NCBI GenBank assembly: GCA_028023455.1
Contig: JAQFVV010000319.1
Span: 960,022-1,024,021, forward strand
DNA: 64,000 bases
Reading direction: 5' to 3'
Source: Epiperipatus broadwayi
Taxonomy: Eukaryota > Onychophora > Udeonychophora > Euonychophora > Peripatidae
This document shows positions 1 to 12,237 of this stretch, piece by piece. The notes under the pieces are model-generated. The model was not told where the DNA came from. It made no database searches and saw nothing but the letters and a program-made list of their open reading frames with translations. A program made the position numbers and the translations under genes. How positions within the stretch are numbered: the first letter of the stretch is position 1; the number at the start of each line of letters is the position of its first letter.

Positions 1-408
1 ACTTAATTCTTCCAATCATCTGGTACATCTTTGTCATTTAGATATTTGGTATTAAACTTTGCTAAAAAATTTTCTATTTCTTCACCTGCTTCTTTTAATA
101 TACCAATTATAATTCAAACATTACCTGGAGTCTTATCTTTTTTATACATTTAATTGAATATCTCACTTCTTCATTTAAAACGCTGGGCAATTTGGAAAAT
201 GTAATAGATATAGGAGGTACTTGTTCTTTTTTACTATATAATTCTTGATAAAAGTCTTCTACCCATTTCATAATGTTATCTTTCTTTTTATTAATAATTC
301 CATCTTTTTTTTTATTGTAGATATAAATTACCTACCAATACCAAAATGTTGCTTTACATTTTTAGGACTTTTATTTTCTTCTACAGCTTACCTTGCTAGT
401 TCACAGTT
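1..408 (-). mobile_element. RTE LINE copy A, 3' portion (reverse transcriptase region)
   Basis: This stretch aligns base for base with about 1735-2145, the start of the reverse-transcriptase region of the neighbouring RTE copy B, but with many substitutions and indels. It is the older copy and its reading frame is broken. It stops at 408, where copy B begins, and resumes at 3712, so copy B sits inside it. The rest of its RT lies left of the window. Confidence 0.9.
398..408. repeat. Target-site duplication, left copy (AGTTCACAGTT)
   Basis: The 11 bases AGTTCACAGTT occur here and again at 3712-3722, directly at both ends of RTE copy B. They match the interrupted sequence of copy A. This is the footprint of target-primed insertion. 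Confidence 0.9.
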
Positions 409-425
409 CATCATCATCATCATTA
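409..425 (-). repeat. (ATG)n 3' tail of RTE copy B
   Basis: On the minus strand the stop codon TGA (426-428) is followed by TAATGATGATGATGATG and then by the target-site duplication. A short microsatellite tail instead of poly(A) is typical of RTE elements. Confidence 0.85.
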
Positions 426-2023
426 TCAACCATTATCAATCCACTGCAGGATGAAGGTCTCTCCAAGTTTAATCCATCTTCTCCGATCTTTAGCTTCTCT
501 TCTCCACATTACCCCTGCACACTTTCTTATTTCTTCCATTCATCTCACATGTGGTCTCTGTCTGGGTCTTTTACAATCTCTTGGAATCCAGTTTAAAATT
601 TCAATTGTCCATCTATTATCATCTTTTCTAACAATATGTCCAGCCCAACTCCACTTCAATCTTTTAATTTTTTCAATGAGGTCAGTAACACCTGTTTGTT
701 TTCTTACCCATACATTGCGTTTACGATCTCTTCTTGTTACTCCCAACATACATCTCTCCATACTTCTTTGAGTGGTCTGAAGTCTCTGAATTGCTCTTCT
801 ATTAAGTGTCCAAGTCTCAGATCCATAAGTAAGAACTGGTAAAACACATTTGTTAAAAACCTTCCTTTTCAAACACATAGGCATATTTCCTTTTAGTATC
901 AAGTTATTTCTACCAAAAGCACTCCAACCAAGTTTAATTCTATGATTAATTTCCTCCATTATGTTTCCATCTGTATTAATAATCTGACCAAGGTATTTGT
1001 AACTGTTAACTTCTTCTAATTCATCATAATCAATCTTTATTTTCATATTTTGAGCAAATCGATTAAACATTACTTTAGTCTTTTTAACATTTATCTTTAG
1101 TCCTACTTTCCTACTTTCATCTGATAATTCCTGCAACATTTCCTGCAGATCTGAAGCATTATTTGCAAAAACAACTACATCATCTGCGAAATCTAAATGA
1201 CGTAAATAATCACCATTTACTTTCACTCCTTTAGTTTCCCATTTTAATCCACAAAATACTTTATGCAGCACTGCTGTAAAAAGTTTTGGAGATATGGAGT
1301 CACCTTGTCTTACACCTTTCTCAATGTTGACTTTCCTAGTGTCATTATGTAATCTAATTGTTGCTGTTGCATTTTTATAAATATTCTTTAAAATATGACA
1401 ATATCCTGGATCTATACCTTGATGATCTAATGCTTTAATCACTGAAGAAATGTTTATAGAATCAAATGCCTTTTCATAATCTACAAATCCTAAGCATAAT
1501 GGCAACTCATATTCATTTGTCCTTTCTATAACTTCTCTCAATACCTGGATATGATCTATTGTACTAAAACCACTTTTAAATCCGGCTTGTTCTCTTGGTT
1601 GGTGGAAATCCAATGTTCTCTGTAGACGAGTAGTAATTATCTTGGTAAAATTTTTATATAAAACTGATAAAAGGCTGATAGGTCTGTAATTTCTAATATC
1701 TTCTTTATAACCTTTTTTTAAATATTAATATTATTACTGCATTCTTCCAATCTTCCGGTACATAGTTATCATTTAGACATTTGGTATATAACTTTGCTAA
1801 AAAATTTTCCATTTCTTCACCTGCTTCTTTTAATATATCAATTATAATTCCATCATTACCTGGAGCCTTTCCTTTCTTCATACATTTAATTGCATGTCTC
1901 ACTTCTTGATTTAAAATTCTGGGCAATTTGGAAGATGTAATAGATATAGGAGGTACTTGTTCTTTATTACTATATAATTCTTGATAAAAATCTTCTACCA
2001 ATTTCATGATGTCATCTCTCCTT
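426..2023 (-). pseudogene. RTE reverse transcriptase, frameshifted (copy B)
   Basis: Minus-strand reverse transcriptase that copies the element RNA at the cut target. Two open stretches carry it. 1705-2007 holds the fingers start with the motif KGKAPGNDGI. 540-1613 holds DYEKAFDS (residues 45-52 of that stretch), RQGDSISPKLF (102-112) and the catalytic FADD (142-145). They are separated by a one-base slip in a T7 run at 1713-1719; the other frame continues with NYRPISLLS. The frame then meets a TGA at 540 where relatives have Trp, followed in frame by a normal RTE C-terminus ending WIDNG at 426. All catalytic residues are present, so it was recently active or is disrupted only by assembly errors in homopolymers. 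Confidence 0.9.
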
Positions 2024-3259
2024 TTAGTAATAATTCCATCTTTTTTTTCTTATTACAGATATAAATTTCCTACCAATACTAAAATGTTGTTTTACATTCT
2101 TAAGACTTTTATTTTCTTCTACAGCTTTCCTTGCTAGTTCACAGTTATACTTTCTTATATCATTTTCAACTCTTTTCCGCACCATTTTACAAAATTCGAG
2201 ATATTCTATTCTTTTTAATGCATCATTTTTGTATATCTTCATATTCCTTCTTTTCTTCATAAATTCTCTAGTCTCAGTATAAATTTTATTGGTCAATTGC
2301 TGTTTCTTTCTACCAGCTATCTTTGTTGCAGTTTTCAAAAGTGTATCAGTTATTTTCATATTAATTTCATTCAAATCTGAATCATGTTCAAAATCTAGTA
2401 ATACTTGAAACCGATTTGTAAGTTCTAATTTAAATTCATTAGAATGTTTCTGAAGATTAGGAATATCAACTGTAAATATTGTTTTTCTTAGTAATTTTTG
2501 TCTCTCTAGTTTTACATTAACACGTATCTTACACCTTACTAATCGATGATCACTTCCTGTGTTAAATTTATTAAGAACATTACAATCGTGAAATATGTAT
2601 TTCCTGTTAGTCAAAATATAATCCAATTCTGCTGTACCTTCATTTGGATGCGTCCATGTCCATTTCCTTTTAACATTTTTCTCAAAAAAAGAATTCATAA
2701 TATAAAGTTTTTCTTTTTCTGCAAACTCCACAAGTCTATGTCCTCTCTCATTTCTATTACCATAACCAAAATTACCCACAGCACTTTCATCTTTCATTTT
2801 TTTACCAATTCTAGCATTAAAGTCTCCCATAACAATTTTATAATGGTGTTTACTCTGATCAAAAACCTTTTGTACATCCATATAAAAATATTCTACTACT
2901 TCATCACTATGAGAACTTGTTGGGGCATAAACCTGAATTATCTGTATTTGGTATCTGCTATTAAGTTGTATAACTAATCTTGCCACTCTGTCTGATACAC
3001 CATCAATCTCCACAATATTGTTCTTCCACTTTTTATTTATAATGAATTCTACTCCACTTGTATTTCCAATATTTGTGCCTTTATAATAGAGTATATGTCC
3101 ACTTTTTAAATCAATTGTCTCTTCACCTTTTCTTCTAACTTCACAAAGTCCAATAATGTCCCATTTAATATAAGAGAGTTCTTCTTCTAATTCTTGCAAT
3201 GTTCCTTCACTTGAAAGTGATCTGCAGTTGTAAGAACCTAAATAAAAAGTCATCATCAA
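2024..3259 (-). pseudogene. RTE apurinic-like endonuclease domain (copy B)
   Basis: N-terminal endonuclease of RTE copy B, 411 codons open from Met at 3259. It would nick target DNA to prime reverse transcription. Family motifs in order: SYNCRSLS (residues 9-16), the metal-binding Glu in GLCEVRRKGEE (E40), QVYAPTSSHSDE (109-120), MGDFNARIG (144-152), TWTHPNEGTAELDYIL (201-216) and SDHRLV (236-241). All expected catalytic positions are intact. The frame runs out at 2024 after a one-base slip in a T8 run (2041-2048). In the other frame it runs straight into the reverse transcriptase, so this was one polyprotein. The first Met follows a shared 5' leader. Confidence 0.92.
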
Positions 3260-3711
3260 ATGGCAGCCTGGGTCCGCAATCAGGGATTCTTAGCACCCTC
3301 CACCTTCGGCCACCAACTGCTGCCTTGGTTGGTGACTTTACAGCCTCCTGGGAATAAGGGCCATGCTTTATTTTTGTCTGTCATAATTGTATATATGTAT
3401 TGGGAAAATATTTATCATTTACACAAACATTCATTCTGCCTTATCAGGCACTAAGAAGAAAGACCATGATGTTTCTTGATCTTAAACTCAGAGGTAAAAA
3501 GCCAATAAACTCACCACGCTGGCTAATGCGTGTTGGTGAGCAGCCCATCCATGTTCGTATACTATATGAATAAGCACATAGTAATAACAGCTGCAACGAC
3601 AAGAATGTATGGAGTGGACATTAGGAATTTGCCCTGCTCGGTTCCTTTAAGGCCTCCAAGAGGAATCAAAGGGTCTCCTTTCAGTTAATAGCAAAACTCA
3701 TTTCTGCAGTC

Positions 3712-3722
3712 AGTTCACAGTT
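3712..3722. repeat. Target-site duplication, right copy
   Basis: Second copy of AGTTCACAGTT, at the 5' boundary of RTE copy B. Sequence of copy A continues from here without loss. Confidence 0.9.
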
Positions 3723-4233
3723 ATAATTTCTTATATCATTTTCAACTTTTTCCACACCATTTTACAAATTTCGAGATATTCGATCTTTTTTAGTGCATCA
3801 TTTTTGTATATCTTCATATTCCTTCTATCTTTCTTGCAGTTTTTAAAAGTGTATCAGTTATTTTCATATTAATTTCATTCAAATCTGAATCATGTTCAAA
3901 ATCTACCAATACTTGAAACCGATTTGTTAGTTCTAATTTAAATTCATTAGAATATTTCTGAAGATTACGAATATCAACTATAAATATTGTTTCTCTTAAT
4001 AATTTTTGTCTCTCTAGTTTTGCATTAACACGTATCTAACATCTTACTAATCGATGATCACTTCCTGTGATAAATTTCCTAAAAAGATTGCAATCTTGAA
4101 ATATCCATTTTCTGTTAGTCAAAATATAATCCAATTCTGCTGTACCTTCATTTGAATGCTTCCATGTCCAATTCATTTTAACATTTTTTGTCAAAAAAGA
4201 ATTCATAATATAAAGTTTTTCTTTTTCTCCAAA

Positions 4234-4764
4234 CTACACAAGTCTATGTCCTTTCTTATTTTTATTACCATAACCAAAATTACCTACATCACTTCCATCT
4301 TTCATTTGTTTACCAATTCTAGCATTAAAGTTTCCCATAACAATTTTAAAATGTTGTTTACTCTGATCAAAAGCCTTTTGTACATCCATATAAAAATCTT
4401 TTACTACTTCATCACTATGAGAACTTGTTGGTACATAAAATTGAATTATCTGCATTTGGTATCTGCTATTAAGTTGTATAACTAATTTTGCCACTCTGTC
4501 CCATACACCATCTATCTCTGCAATGTTATTTTCCCACTTTTTATTTATAATGAACCTTGCTCCACTTGTATTTCCAATATTTGTGCTCTTATAATAGAGT
4601 ACATGTCCACTTATTGAATCAATTGTTTCTTCCGCTCTTCTTCTAACTTCACAAAGTCCAATAATATCCCATTTAATATAAGACAGTTCTTCTTCAAACT
4701 TTTGCAATCTTCCTTCACTTGAAAGTGATCTGCAGTTGTAAGTACTTAAATACAATGTCGTCAT
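4234..4764 (-). pseudogene. RTE endonuclease fragment (copy A)
   Basis: 176 open codons on the minus strand, starting with the leader-adjacent Met, homologous to the first part of the copy B endonuclease. It keeps TYNCRSLSSEG, GLCEVRRRAEE and the acidic motif as MGNFNARIG, where the usual Asp of GDFN is Asn, so a catalytic residue is lost. The frame then breaks, and later stretches down to 3722 are present in other frames. Decayed and not expected to work. Confidence 0.88.
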
Positions 4765-6213
4765 CTAATGGCAGCCTGGGTCTGTAATCAGGGGATTCTT
4801 AGCACCCTCCGCATTCGGCCACCAACCTTTGCCTTGGTTGGTGACTTTACAGCCTCCTGGAATAAGGGCCATGATTTATTTTTGTCTTTCATAATTGTGT
4901 ATATGTATTGGAAAAATATTTTTCATTTACACAAACTTTCAGTCTGCCTTATCAGGCAGCTGTGAAGAAAGATCATGATGTTTTCTGATCTTAAACTCAG
5001 AGGTAAAAATCCAATAAACTCACCAAGCTGTCTAATACATATAAGTGAGCAGCCCATCCATGTTCTTATATTATATGAATAATCACATAGTAATAACAGC
5101 TGCAACGACAAGAACGTAGGGAGTGGACATTAGGAATTTGCCCTGCTCGGTTTCTTTAAGGCCTCCGAGAGGAATGAAAGAGTCTCCTTTCAGTTAATAG
5201 CAAACTTTTTTCTGCATCCTTACATATTGATATACGATAAATCTTGGATGTTCTAATTATTGTATTTATTCATGCTACATCATGCAGATAAAACCACTTT
5301 ATTTGTGTGCACCACGTGTCAATAAATGAATTGCAAAATTTTCTTAGTAGATCATTTGTCTAAAATTTGCGTTACATACTTTACATAGTTGATTTATAAT
5401 GCACAATTTTTGACTTTTCAATTTTTAGTGCTGGATATGGTAGCAAATGATTTTTACAATAAAATAATCGGCGAATTCATGCTACTCTCAATTATCATAT
5501 CTTCAAAATGTAGAATTATTTACTTTTTTAGTGACACAATTTTATACTTTATCAAATGCAATTACTTCAAACCACATCTTTATAAAGTATTTATTAATCA
5601 GTATAGCAAAAGCACCCACCTCAGGATCATTGTTAATATTTGATGTTTAAAAAGCACAGAAAAAAAAAATGTTAGAATACGTAATCATCATCGGAAATAA
5701 GTATATATATATTACTTTTTTTAGTTACATAAACATTCAAAAGTATTGTATTTCATAATTGAAACATAAATAAAACTTCTATCAGAAGATTTATAACTTT
5801 TATAAAAGTATTTCTTTCCATTTCAGTTTTTACCAAAACAAACTACTTAACAAAGTCCATTCTTTTTTGTTATTAGTTCTTTTGCCAATGTTCGCTTGAG
5901 ATCAATGCTTTTAACGAAATTGAAATGACATCTATAACAAAACATTATTTGCAAGAGATTTATAATAAAAAAGAAAACGTTGTTAATCATTCTAATTGTT
6001 ATAACTGAATCCTTTATTTAACATAAATTTAGAAATCAAATGCTGTCAACTATTGGCTTTCATAATTGTTATTTACAATTAATACTTAAAGTTGATATGC
6101 ATAGCTACAATATATACATATTAACGTCAATACTTTAAGTACAGAATTAATTTTGTATTGAGTAATTTCATTATTGTAACTTAATTTTAAAATAAAAAAT
6201 ATAATTTATTAAC

Positions 6214-6243
6214 CTGTTGTTGAAGGCGAAGTTGTAGGAATTT
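6214..6243 (-). CDS. Micro-exon A of U1 (30 nt)
   Basis: Minus strand: acceptor TATTAG, 30 nt, donor GTTAAT. In phase 1 it encodes E-IPTTSPSTT, the Glu being split with the preceding exon. Only 90 nt of intron separate it from exon B upstream. Thr/Ser/Pro content suggests an O-glycosylated mucin-like stalk (inference). Confidence 0.72.
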
Positions 6244-6333
6244 CTAATATAAATGAAATAAAATGAATAATAGAATAAAACAAATATATCAAACATTGGG
6301 TTATCTTAGTAAAATAACATAATAGAAATTTAC

Positions 6334-6363
6334 CTGGAGTGATTGCAGGTATTGTAATAGTTC
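6334..6363 (-). CDS. Micro-exon B of U1 (30 nt)
   Basis: Acceptor TGCTTTTAG, donor GTAAAT on the minus strand. Phase 1-1, encoding G-TITIPAITP. A good branch-point-like TCTTAAC lies just upstream of the acceptor. Confidence 0.72.
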
Positions 6364-7059
6364 CTAAAAGCAAAAGTTAAGACACAAAAGTAATAATATA
6401 CAAATTTACAATAAATAAAATTTCATTTTATTTTAAATAATCAAAAAAAAAAAAAAATTTCAAATAATAAAAGCAAAAAAAAAAATGTATAGTTTAACTA
6501 CATAATATATGTATATATAAATAAATTTGTATTGTACCATTACACGACATTTATTTCTTCCTACTTTGTTTTACTATTTTGTCTTAAGTTCCTACTTAAG
6601 TAAGAATCTCTAAATAATGTTAAATTTCCGACGTTTTAGAAATATATATTTCAGTTTGTAAATATATATTTCGAATATTTCACTTACCTAATTATATTGT
6701 TAAATGAATTTACCAAAATTTAACATTTTTATACCTTTCCAAATTTACTGAACATTAATATTAACTCTTGTATTTGCATATAAAATATTTTTTTCAATAT
6801 TATGTTCCCCTTATTTTCAGACGAATATGGGTCGGAACAACACCAGTTGACATTTCATGACGATGTGATAATAAAAAGAGTATGATCACAAAAGCAGATA
6901 TAAATTATAAACAGTTCTGTTGCTATGGATACAATAGAAGATCATACTAATATTCAATGATGAACGAAATGGATTGCAGGAGAAACTGCAAAATAATGAA
7001 CAACACTGATCGAGTAGATTACTTTTGCCTTATTATATTTATAAAAATCAATCCATTAT

Positions 7060-7146
<87 letters not shown>
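7060..7146. repeat. (TA)n microsatellite
   Basis: Nearly pure TA dinucleotides. It directly abuts the left end (TGTACCC) of the LTR-like element at 7147. Confidence 0.97.
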
Positions 7147-7149
<3 letters not shown>

Positions 7150-10100
7150 ACCCTCACTTCTCGATATATGATATAATTTAAAAATATGACTAGCTCAATT
7201 AAATCATTATGCTCAGCTAAAATATGTACAACTATCTTTAATATATTTTTATAATATTATAACTTATCAAATTTATTACAAACTTATCAAAAATTAATAT
7301 AGTTCAATATTATGTACTAATTAAATAAATATTTACTAAAATCATGAGACTGTGAAGTGAAGTTACAATTGGTAATTAGATTTACATTGAATCAATGTCT
7401 TTCCAAGACACTGTCTCAATGGCATAAGAATACTATTACCTCTTTATTATCTCATTACTAACTCTACAGCATTCTTATGACTTTTATAAATGAATTATCT
7501 TTAATAATAATAGATAAATAAATCTCAATCTTTTGTTAAGGAAATATAATTAAATGATCTCAGGTTCTTCTAATTATCTTAAAGTAATAATAATTCATGT
7601 AGATAGGAATGATAAGGGATTTAATATCAAACCTAAATACACCTAACTTATTCTAATAACAATAACTAACAATAATAATCTTTAGTGTATAGCTTAATCT
7701 TATCTATTTGATTATACTTTTAATCATTAAGAAAATAAGTAAATCATATACATGTCTTTCATTTCCATATAGTATCTTAATTTTAAAATAGACCAAAATC
7801 TTATAATTTAACAATTTGTGGCAATAAATAATATTATACTCTTATATTGTGCATTATAATTACTTTATGACCATTGTAATATTATATGTTAATGTCAATC
7901 AATTTCTATAAATTATATTAATAAAATATTGTGTTTCTTTCTCAAATAATAAAATAATAAATTCATATTGTGCAAATATTATGTTTATTCAAATTATCTG
8001 TTGTCAAATGCTGTGGTGTAAAATAATGAATTCAACACATCTTTTAAACAACTTAACAAATTTATTTACATTAACTTTAACAAATAACTTATTTACACTA
8101 TTTACATTACAAATGGAACTAAAGAAAATAAAACAAAAATAAGAAAAATAATAATACAAGATTTTTACACTGTTACTATTTCCATAATCATCAATAGATA
8201 ATTTATACATTTCTTAAAATGTTCTATCAATAACATTTAATTAAGATTATGACTTTAAATTTTAATAAACATCATTTGTCCTCAGTTAATACAAGAAAAG
8301 GTTTTATGTGAGATATCATTCATGTAGCATGTATGTAAATAAACAAACTTTAATAATTAAAAATGCTATTTCACTTAAGTCTTACTGTTATTTATATTAT
8401 AATGTATTAGGATGTATTACATTTACCATCAGTATTACTCAAATATTAATTACTGTATAAACTGATGTAACTTTGTAATATAACAACAATTATTATATTA
8501 TAACCATTTATTTCATTCCGATATAATGTTATATTACATGTCTTATCAAAATATGCAATACGTATATGTACTTTTAAAAATAATATTTTAAATTATTCAA
8601 TAATTTCAACTTTTATAAAGTATTATATCAAATAAAATTCTATGATTCTTTTCATATAAATTATTACTCTTTTTTACTTGTTATTCTTATTCCTTCCTAA
8701 TAAACTTCTATCTACAAAAATCATTTTAACCTTATTTAATTTCAGAAAAACAAATGACCAATTTCAAAACAAAAATAATAACGATCCAAACTCTCTTATA
8801 CCTCATCCTCTATATACAATAAGCCTTCAATCAAGATATAAATTTCTATGTAAAATTAACTTACTTATCTAATAAAAAAATAAAAAATAAAATATAGATT
8901 TTTATATATCTCTTACTAACTTGAAAAGAAAAAAATAAATAACTTACACTAATCATAAATCTAATTCCTAATATTGTAACAGAAACATTAAAATTTATTC
9001 ACGAAAGAATCATATAATTATTTCTAGGTTCTCATATTATGTTGTACTAAATTTACATCATCAATTTAAAGTATGCATATTAAAATAAAACTGCTATTAT
9101 TAATCTTATGCGTGTATATTATTTAAATATTAATACATTCATTCAATAATCATATAACATTTGGTTGATCTAAAGAAAACATAGTAAATACATCAAATTA
9201 TTATTATTATTACACAATTTTTACCATAAATGATACTTCAATGTACAGTCCGTCACACGATGTCCTCCAAGATTTCAGTTTTACAAAATAATTTCACATT
9301 TACACTCAACAATTATTCTTTAAAATATTACGTGTTGTATAATTATAAAATAAACTTTATGCAATAAAAATTATATTAATATTTAGTTATTACTTTAAAA
9401 AAAATGTAAATGTACCTTTCCTATCTTTCAATAAATTAATAATTAATTAAATATTTATGTTAGTTAATAAATAAAACATATTACATAACATCCAACGGTG
9501 TCTTCTTTCAGCTATATTGTTCTTTTTCCTAGGCACAAATTTTCACCAAACATTACTTCCTTTTCCGGTACATCACGTGTTTTTTAAAAGTTTTTTAATG
9601 AAGAAAATGAAAACGTTCTTTTTTTAAAAAAAATAAAAATAAAAGTCAAAGTCAGTTCCATCATAAGAATAAAATAATAATTAAAATAGTTTATAGGATC
9701 CAGATTCATTTCTTTTAAAGAAAAAAAATATTATTTAAAAGTTATTATTTTTAACATTAGTCTATAATTTATAAAGTTCTTATTTAATTATTTTTTAATT
9801 GATTTGGATATTCACGTATATTTGATTTGCGCATTCCTTAACAAATAATTTAGGTAAGATTAATCTTTTTTTCAATTCTTCTGTACGACCAGCGTTCAGA
9901 CTTTTTAATATTATAATTTTTACTTATAAGTACTTTTCTGCCAATTAAATTTTCAATTTATTTGCCTTTTAAAACTATCAAAAATGTAGTCTTTTAAACC
10001 ATAAAGACTTAACAAGGCAAGTATTTAGGTAATCATTATTATTTACCATCTTTACTAAGTTATATACTTAGATTTACAATTCACAAATACTTTCTTCATA

Positions 10101-10151
10101 AAGAAGTATTTCTCATTCTTTTAAATATCTATTTTATAAAATTAATTACCA

Positions 10152-10283
10152 TTAGCTTTTAAATTTATACAAAGTCCAACGTATTACTTTTGTGCATCTA
10201 GTAACTCTCCTAGTTAATCCAGCGTTTGTTAAATTTTTAGTATAAAGTCTCCAATACATTTTATCCTTATACGATGTTTCCAT
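10152..10283 (-). CDS. METS small ORF, copy 1 (43 aa, unknown function)
   Basis: Not a recognised family. Minus strand, 43 codons from METS, some 230 bases downstream of the TATA box of the LTR-like element. It aligns with the ORFs at 38271-38540 and 62748-62900. Shared positions include METS at the start, Y at residue 10, LY at 13-14, TxA near 19-21, TR near 27-29, KV and WT near 32-37. An in-frame upstream Met at 10346 would give 64 aa but lies in unconserved sequence, so METS is preferred. It is basic and Thr-rich, with no signal peptide. It ends earlier than copy 2 through an in-frame stop. Coding status is uncertain. Confidence 0.4.
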   Translation of the reverse strand: METSYKDKMYWRLYTKNLTNAGLTRRVTRCTKVIRWTLYKFKS

Positions 10284-10507
10284 GATTATTTGATAGTAAA
10301 TTGAGCTTTGATCAAGACGATAGGAAATTATAATTAAAATTAACACTGCATATTTATCGATAAACTTTTATAAATTATTTTTAAAAATTACTCTCTTATA
10401 ATTTTAAAACGATTTTGAGAGCGTCTATAATTACTTAGCTATTTCTAATAGCACACTTTACTTTAAGAATTTCAATCACAAGTCCCCTCCGAACAATTGA
10501 ACCTTGG

Positions 10508-10540
10508 TTTTATACCAGAAGAAAACTCCCACTTGATTGG
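10508..10540 (-). promoter_or_regulatory. CCAAT/TATA promoter of LTR-like copy 1
   Basis: Minus strand: CCAAT (10536-10540) about 22 bases before TATAAAA (10508-10514), then a G-run (GGAGGGGAC) at the expected start region. The same arrangement occurs in copies 2 and 3. Confidence 0.65.
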
Positions 10541-11762
10541 TGAGTTAAACAATCGACTTGCTAGCTTATTTACATATTTTACCAACAAGACAGAATTAAA
10601 AATAAATAATGACGTATTTAATATTTATTATTTATCACATTATTAAATTCTTAAATTAATCTTTATTATTTATTTAAATCCATTAAACATTTTTTTAAAA
10701 TATACTTTCTTACTTTATTTCACTTTTAACTTTTATAAGATTATTTTTATAAACAAACTAAGTCTATTTTTATTCGTTATGTTTTTAAGCAGTATTTTAA
10801 AAATCAGATTTAATATTTCACATTAATTATTTTTATTTTTATCTCATGATAACCAATATAATATTTATAAATTTTATAACAGAATTTTTAAAATAGTTTT
10901 GCAACTTTACTAAAAAAAACTCCCAAGCATGTGTGTATGTGTCTAACTAACATCTGTTTTACAACAGAGCTACAGACGCTTGTAATAATCTAAAAATAAA
11001 CTAACAATTCATTTTTTAAAAATAAATATTTTTTAAAATAAATAATATCTTATAACAATTTTTTAAAATAATACTTCGATATTATTAAAATCAAATATTA
11101 ATCTTCTATTATGTAATACTAATAATTAAAATATTTATATTCATTTATTAAATATTAATTTTTATCAACAATAAATATATGCATTTAATTTTAACTTGTC
11201 TTTTAAAACTTTAACTTTAAACATTTATTTATTAAATTTATTAATGCAGTATTGATTATGGCCAGTTTTCCCAACCATATACTATTATCATTCCCATTGA
11301 AACGTCTCTCTCAAACATCAGCACAATTTTTACATATCAAATACTCATGAATTACTTTAATTACACTTTTTAAAAGATTGTTATAAATAAAATTAACATC
11401 ATATAGCTAAATATATCTTAAATTTAAAATTTTTTAAATAGATTGATACAACAATTTATGGAGACCCATACAAAAGGGCACAATACATATATATGAATAA
11501 ATAGATGAAGTCTACATAGAGATTATCATGGGACGTATATATATTATTGATGGTTATAAAAAAATAAAATGAAGATTTTTTCCCAAATAGAACATGATTA
11601 ATACTAGAACACAACCATCATTGATATCTGATAATATATCAATGATTTAATGTTGTTTGTGTTATTCCAATAATAAATATATACTACTTTTAATATATTC
11701 CAAAGAATAAAGTATAAATATATTTGAATGCAATTTTACTCAGAAAAGTTAAATTTCAGATG

Positions 11763-11812
11763 GATATAAAAGAGATAAATATCTATCATCAATTACATTC
11801 AACATAGTAAGT
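11763..11812 (+). promoter_or_regulatory. Plus-strand TATA motif with downstream GTAAGT donor in U1
   Basis: GATATAAAAGAG, then an ATCATCAATTACATTC stretch and GTAAGTG at 11807. The pattern recurs in U3 (donor at 26093), U4 (46487), U5 (48825), U6 (51181) and, weakened to GTAAAT, U7 (53526). It resembles a core promoter plus short first exon, antisense to the micro-exons. It may only be inherited by duplication. Confidence 0.3.
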
Positions 11813-11879
11813 GTTTATTTAATTTTATTTAAATTATATTGTTCTGGCAGTTTAATATTTAAAAAAAATGTATATTAAC

Positions 11880-11909
11880 CTGTTGTTGCGGAGGTGGCTG
11901 TGGATGTTT
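11880..11909 (-). CDS. Micro-exon C of U1 (30 nt)
   Basis: Acceptor TTTTTTTGTAG, donor GTTAAT on the minus strand, phase 1-1. Encodes E-TSTATSATT. Here the C-class donor is intact. Confidence 0.72.
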
Positions 11910-12148
11910 CTACAAAAAAACAATGAACAAAATGAAAATATAAAGAAATTTACATAAATCTTATATACATCAATAAAATTACACATTCTTTATAAAGATA
12001 AAGTGATTGTAGGCTTGTAATAATGTAAAAAAATTTAAAAAGAGAAACAATTTTAGTCATTTAATAAAATATATATATTTGAAATTAATTTTATGTTCAA
12101 GTAAACAAATTATTGTTAAGAATGATAAAAAATTATATGTATTTTAAA

Positions 12149-12152
<4 letters not shown>

Positions 12153-12236
<84 letters not shown>
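12153..12236. repeat. (TA)n microsatellite
   Basis: Uninterrupted TA run on the left side of the palindromic Penelope-like fragment. Confidence 0.97.

Positions 12237-12237
<1 letters not shown>

Larger units (their letters stand above)
409..3711 (-). mobile_element. RTE-clade LINE copy B, full length (3.3 kb)
   Basis: A complete non-LTR retrotransposon on the minus strand. Its 5' end is at 3711, with about 450 bases of 5' leader, then an apurinic-type endonuclease and a reverse transcriptase. The stop codon is followed at once by a short (ATG)n tail at 409-425. Size, domain order, very short 3' UTR and trinucleotide tail fit the RTE clade, often annotated as craniofacial development protein 2-like. 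It lies inside RTE copy A and is flanked by an 11-bp duplication. Both copies share 5' leaders (3260-3711 and 4768-5215), so they belong to one family. Three lesions break the reading frame, two of them one-base changes in homopolymers. Confidence 0.93.
3712..5215 (-). mobile_element. RTE LINE copy A, 5' portion
   Basis: Continuation of copy A on the far side of the copy B insertion: the rest of the endonuclease and the 5' leader, matching 2140-3711 of copy B with many differences and internal deletions (about 3830). It ends at about 5215, where the leader match to copy B stops and the micro-exon unit U1 begins. Its 5' end is therefore the insertion point of copy A into U1. Confidence 0.88.
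7147..11482 (-). mobile_element. LTR-like element copy 1 (TGTRCCCTT family, 4.3 kb)
   Basis: First of three copies (also 35444-39677 and 59793 to the window end). On the minus strand it begins TGTGCCCTTTTGTATGGGTC and ends AAGTGAGGGTACA. The termini are TG...CA with a short inverted repeat, and both sides are TA runs. About 970 bases in lies a CCAAT/TATA promoter, followed by a small ORF (10152-10283). No gag, protease, polymerase or integrase is visible. It looks like a very long solo LTR, but a TIR transposon with short inverted ends is possible. It is the most diverged of the three copies, so the oldest. Confidence 0.72.

Noticed and set aside
2546-2977. Plus-strand frame of 143 codons
   Set aside because: It is the antisense of the RTE endonuclease, as is the frame at 4156-4485.
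6957-7181. Open frames of alternating Ile-Tyr (also 12116, 13278, 40779, 53792, 53906 and 59652)
   Set aside because: Translations of (TA)n runs.
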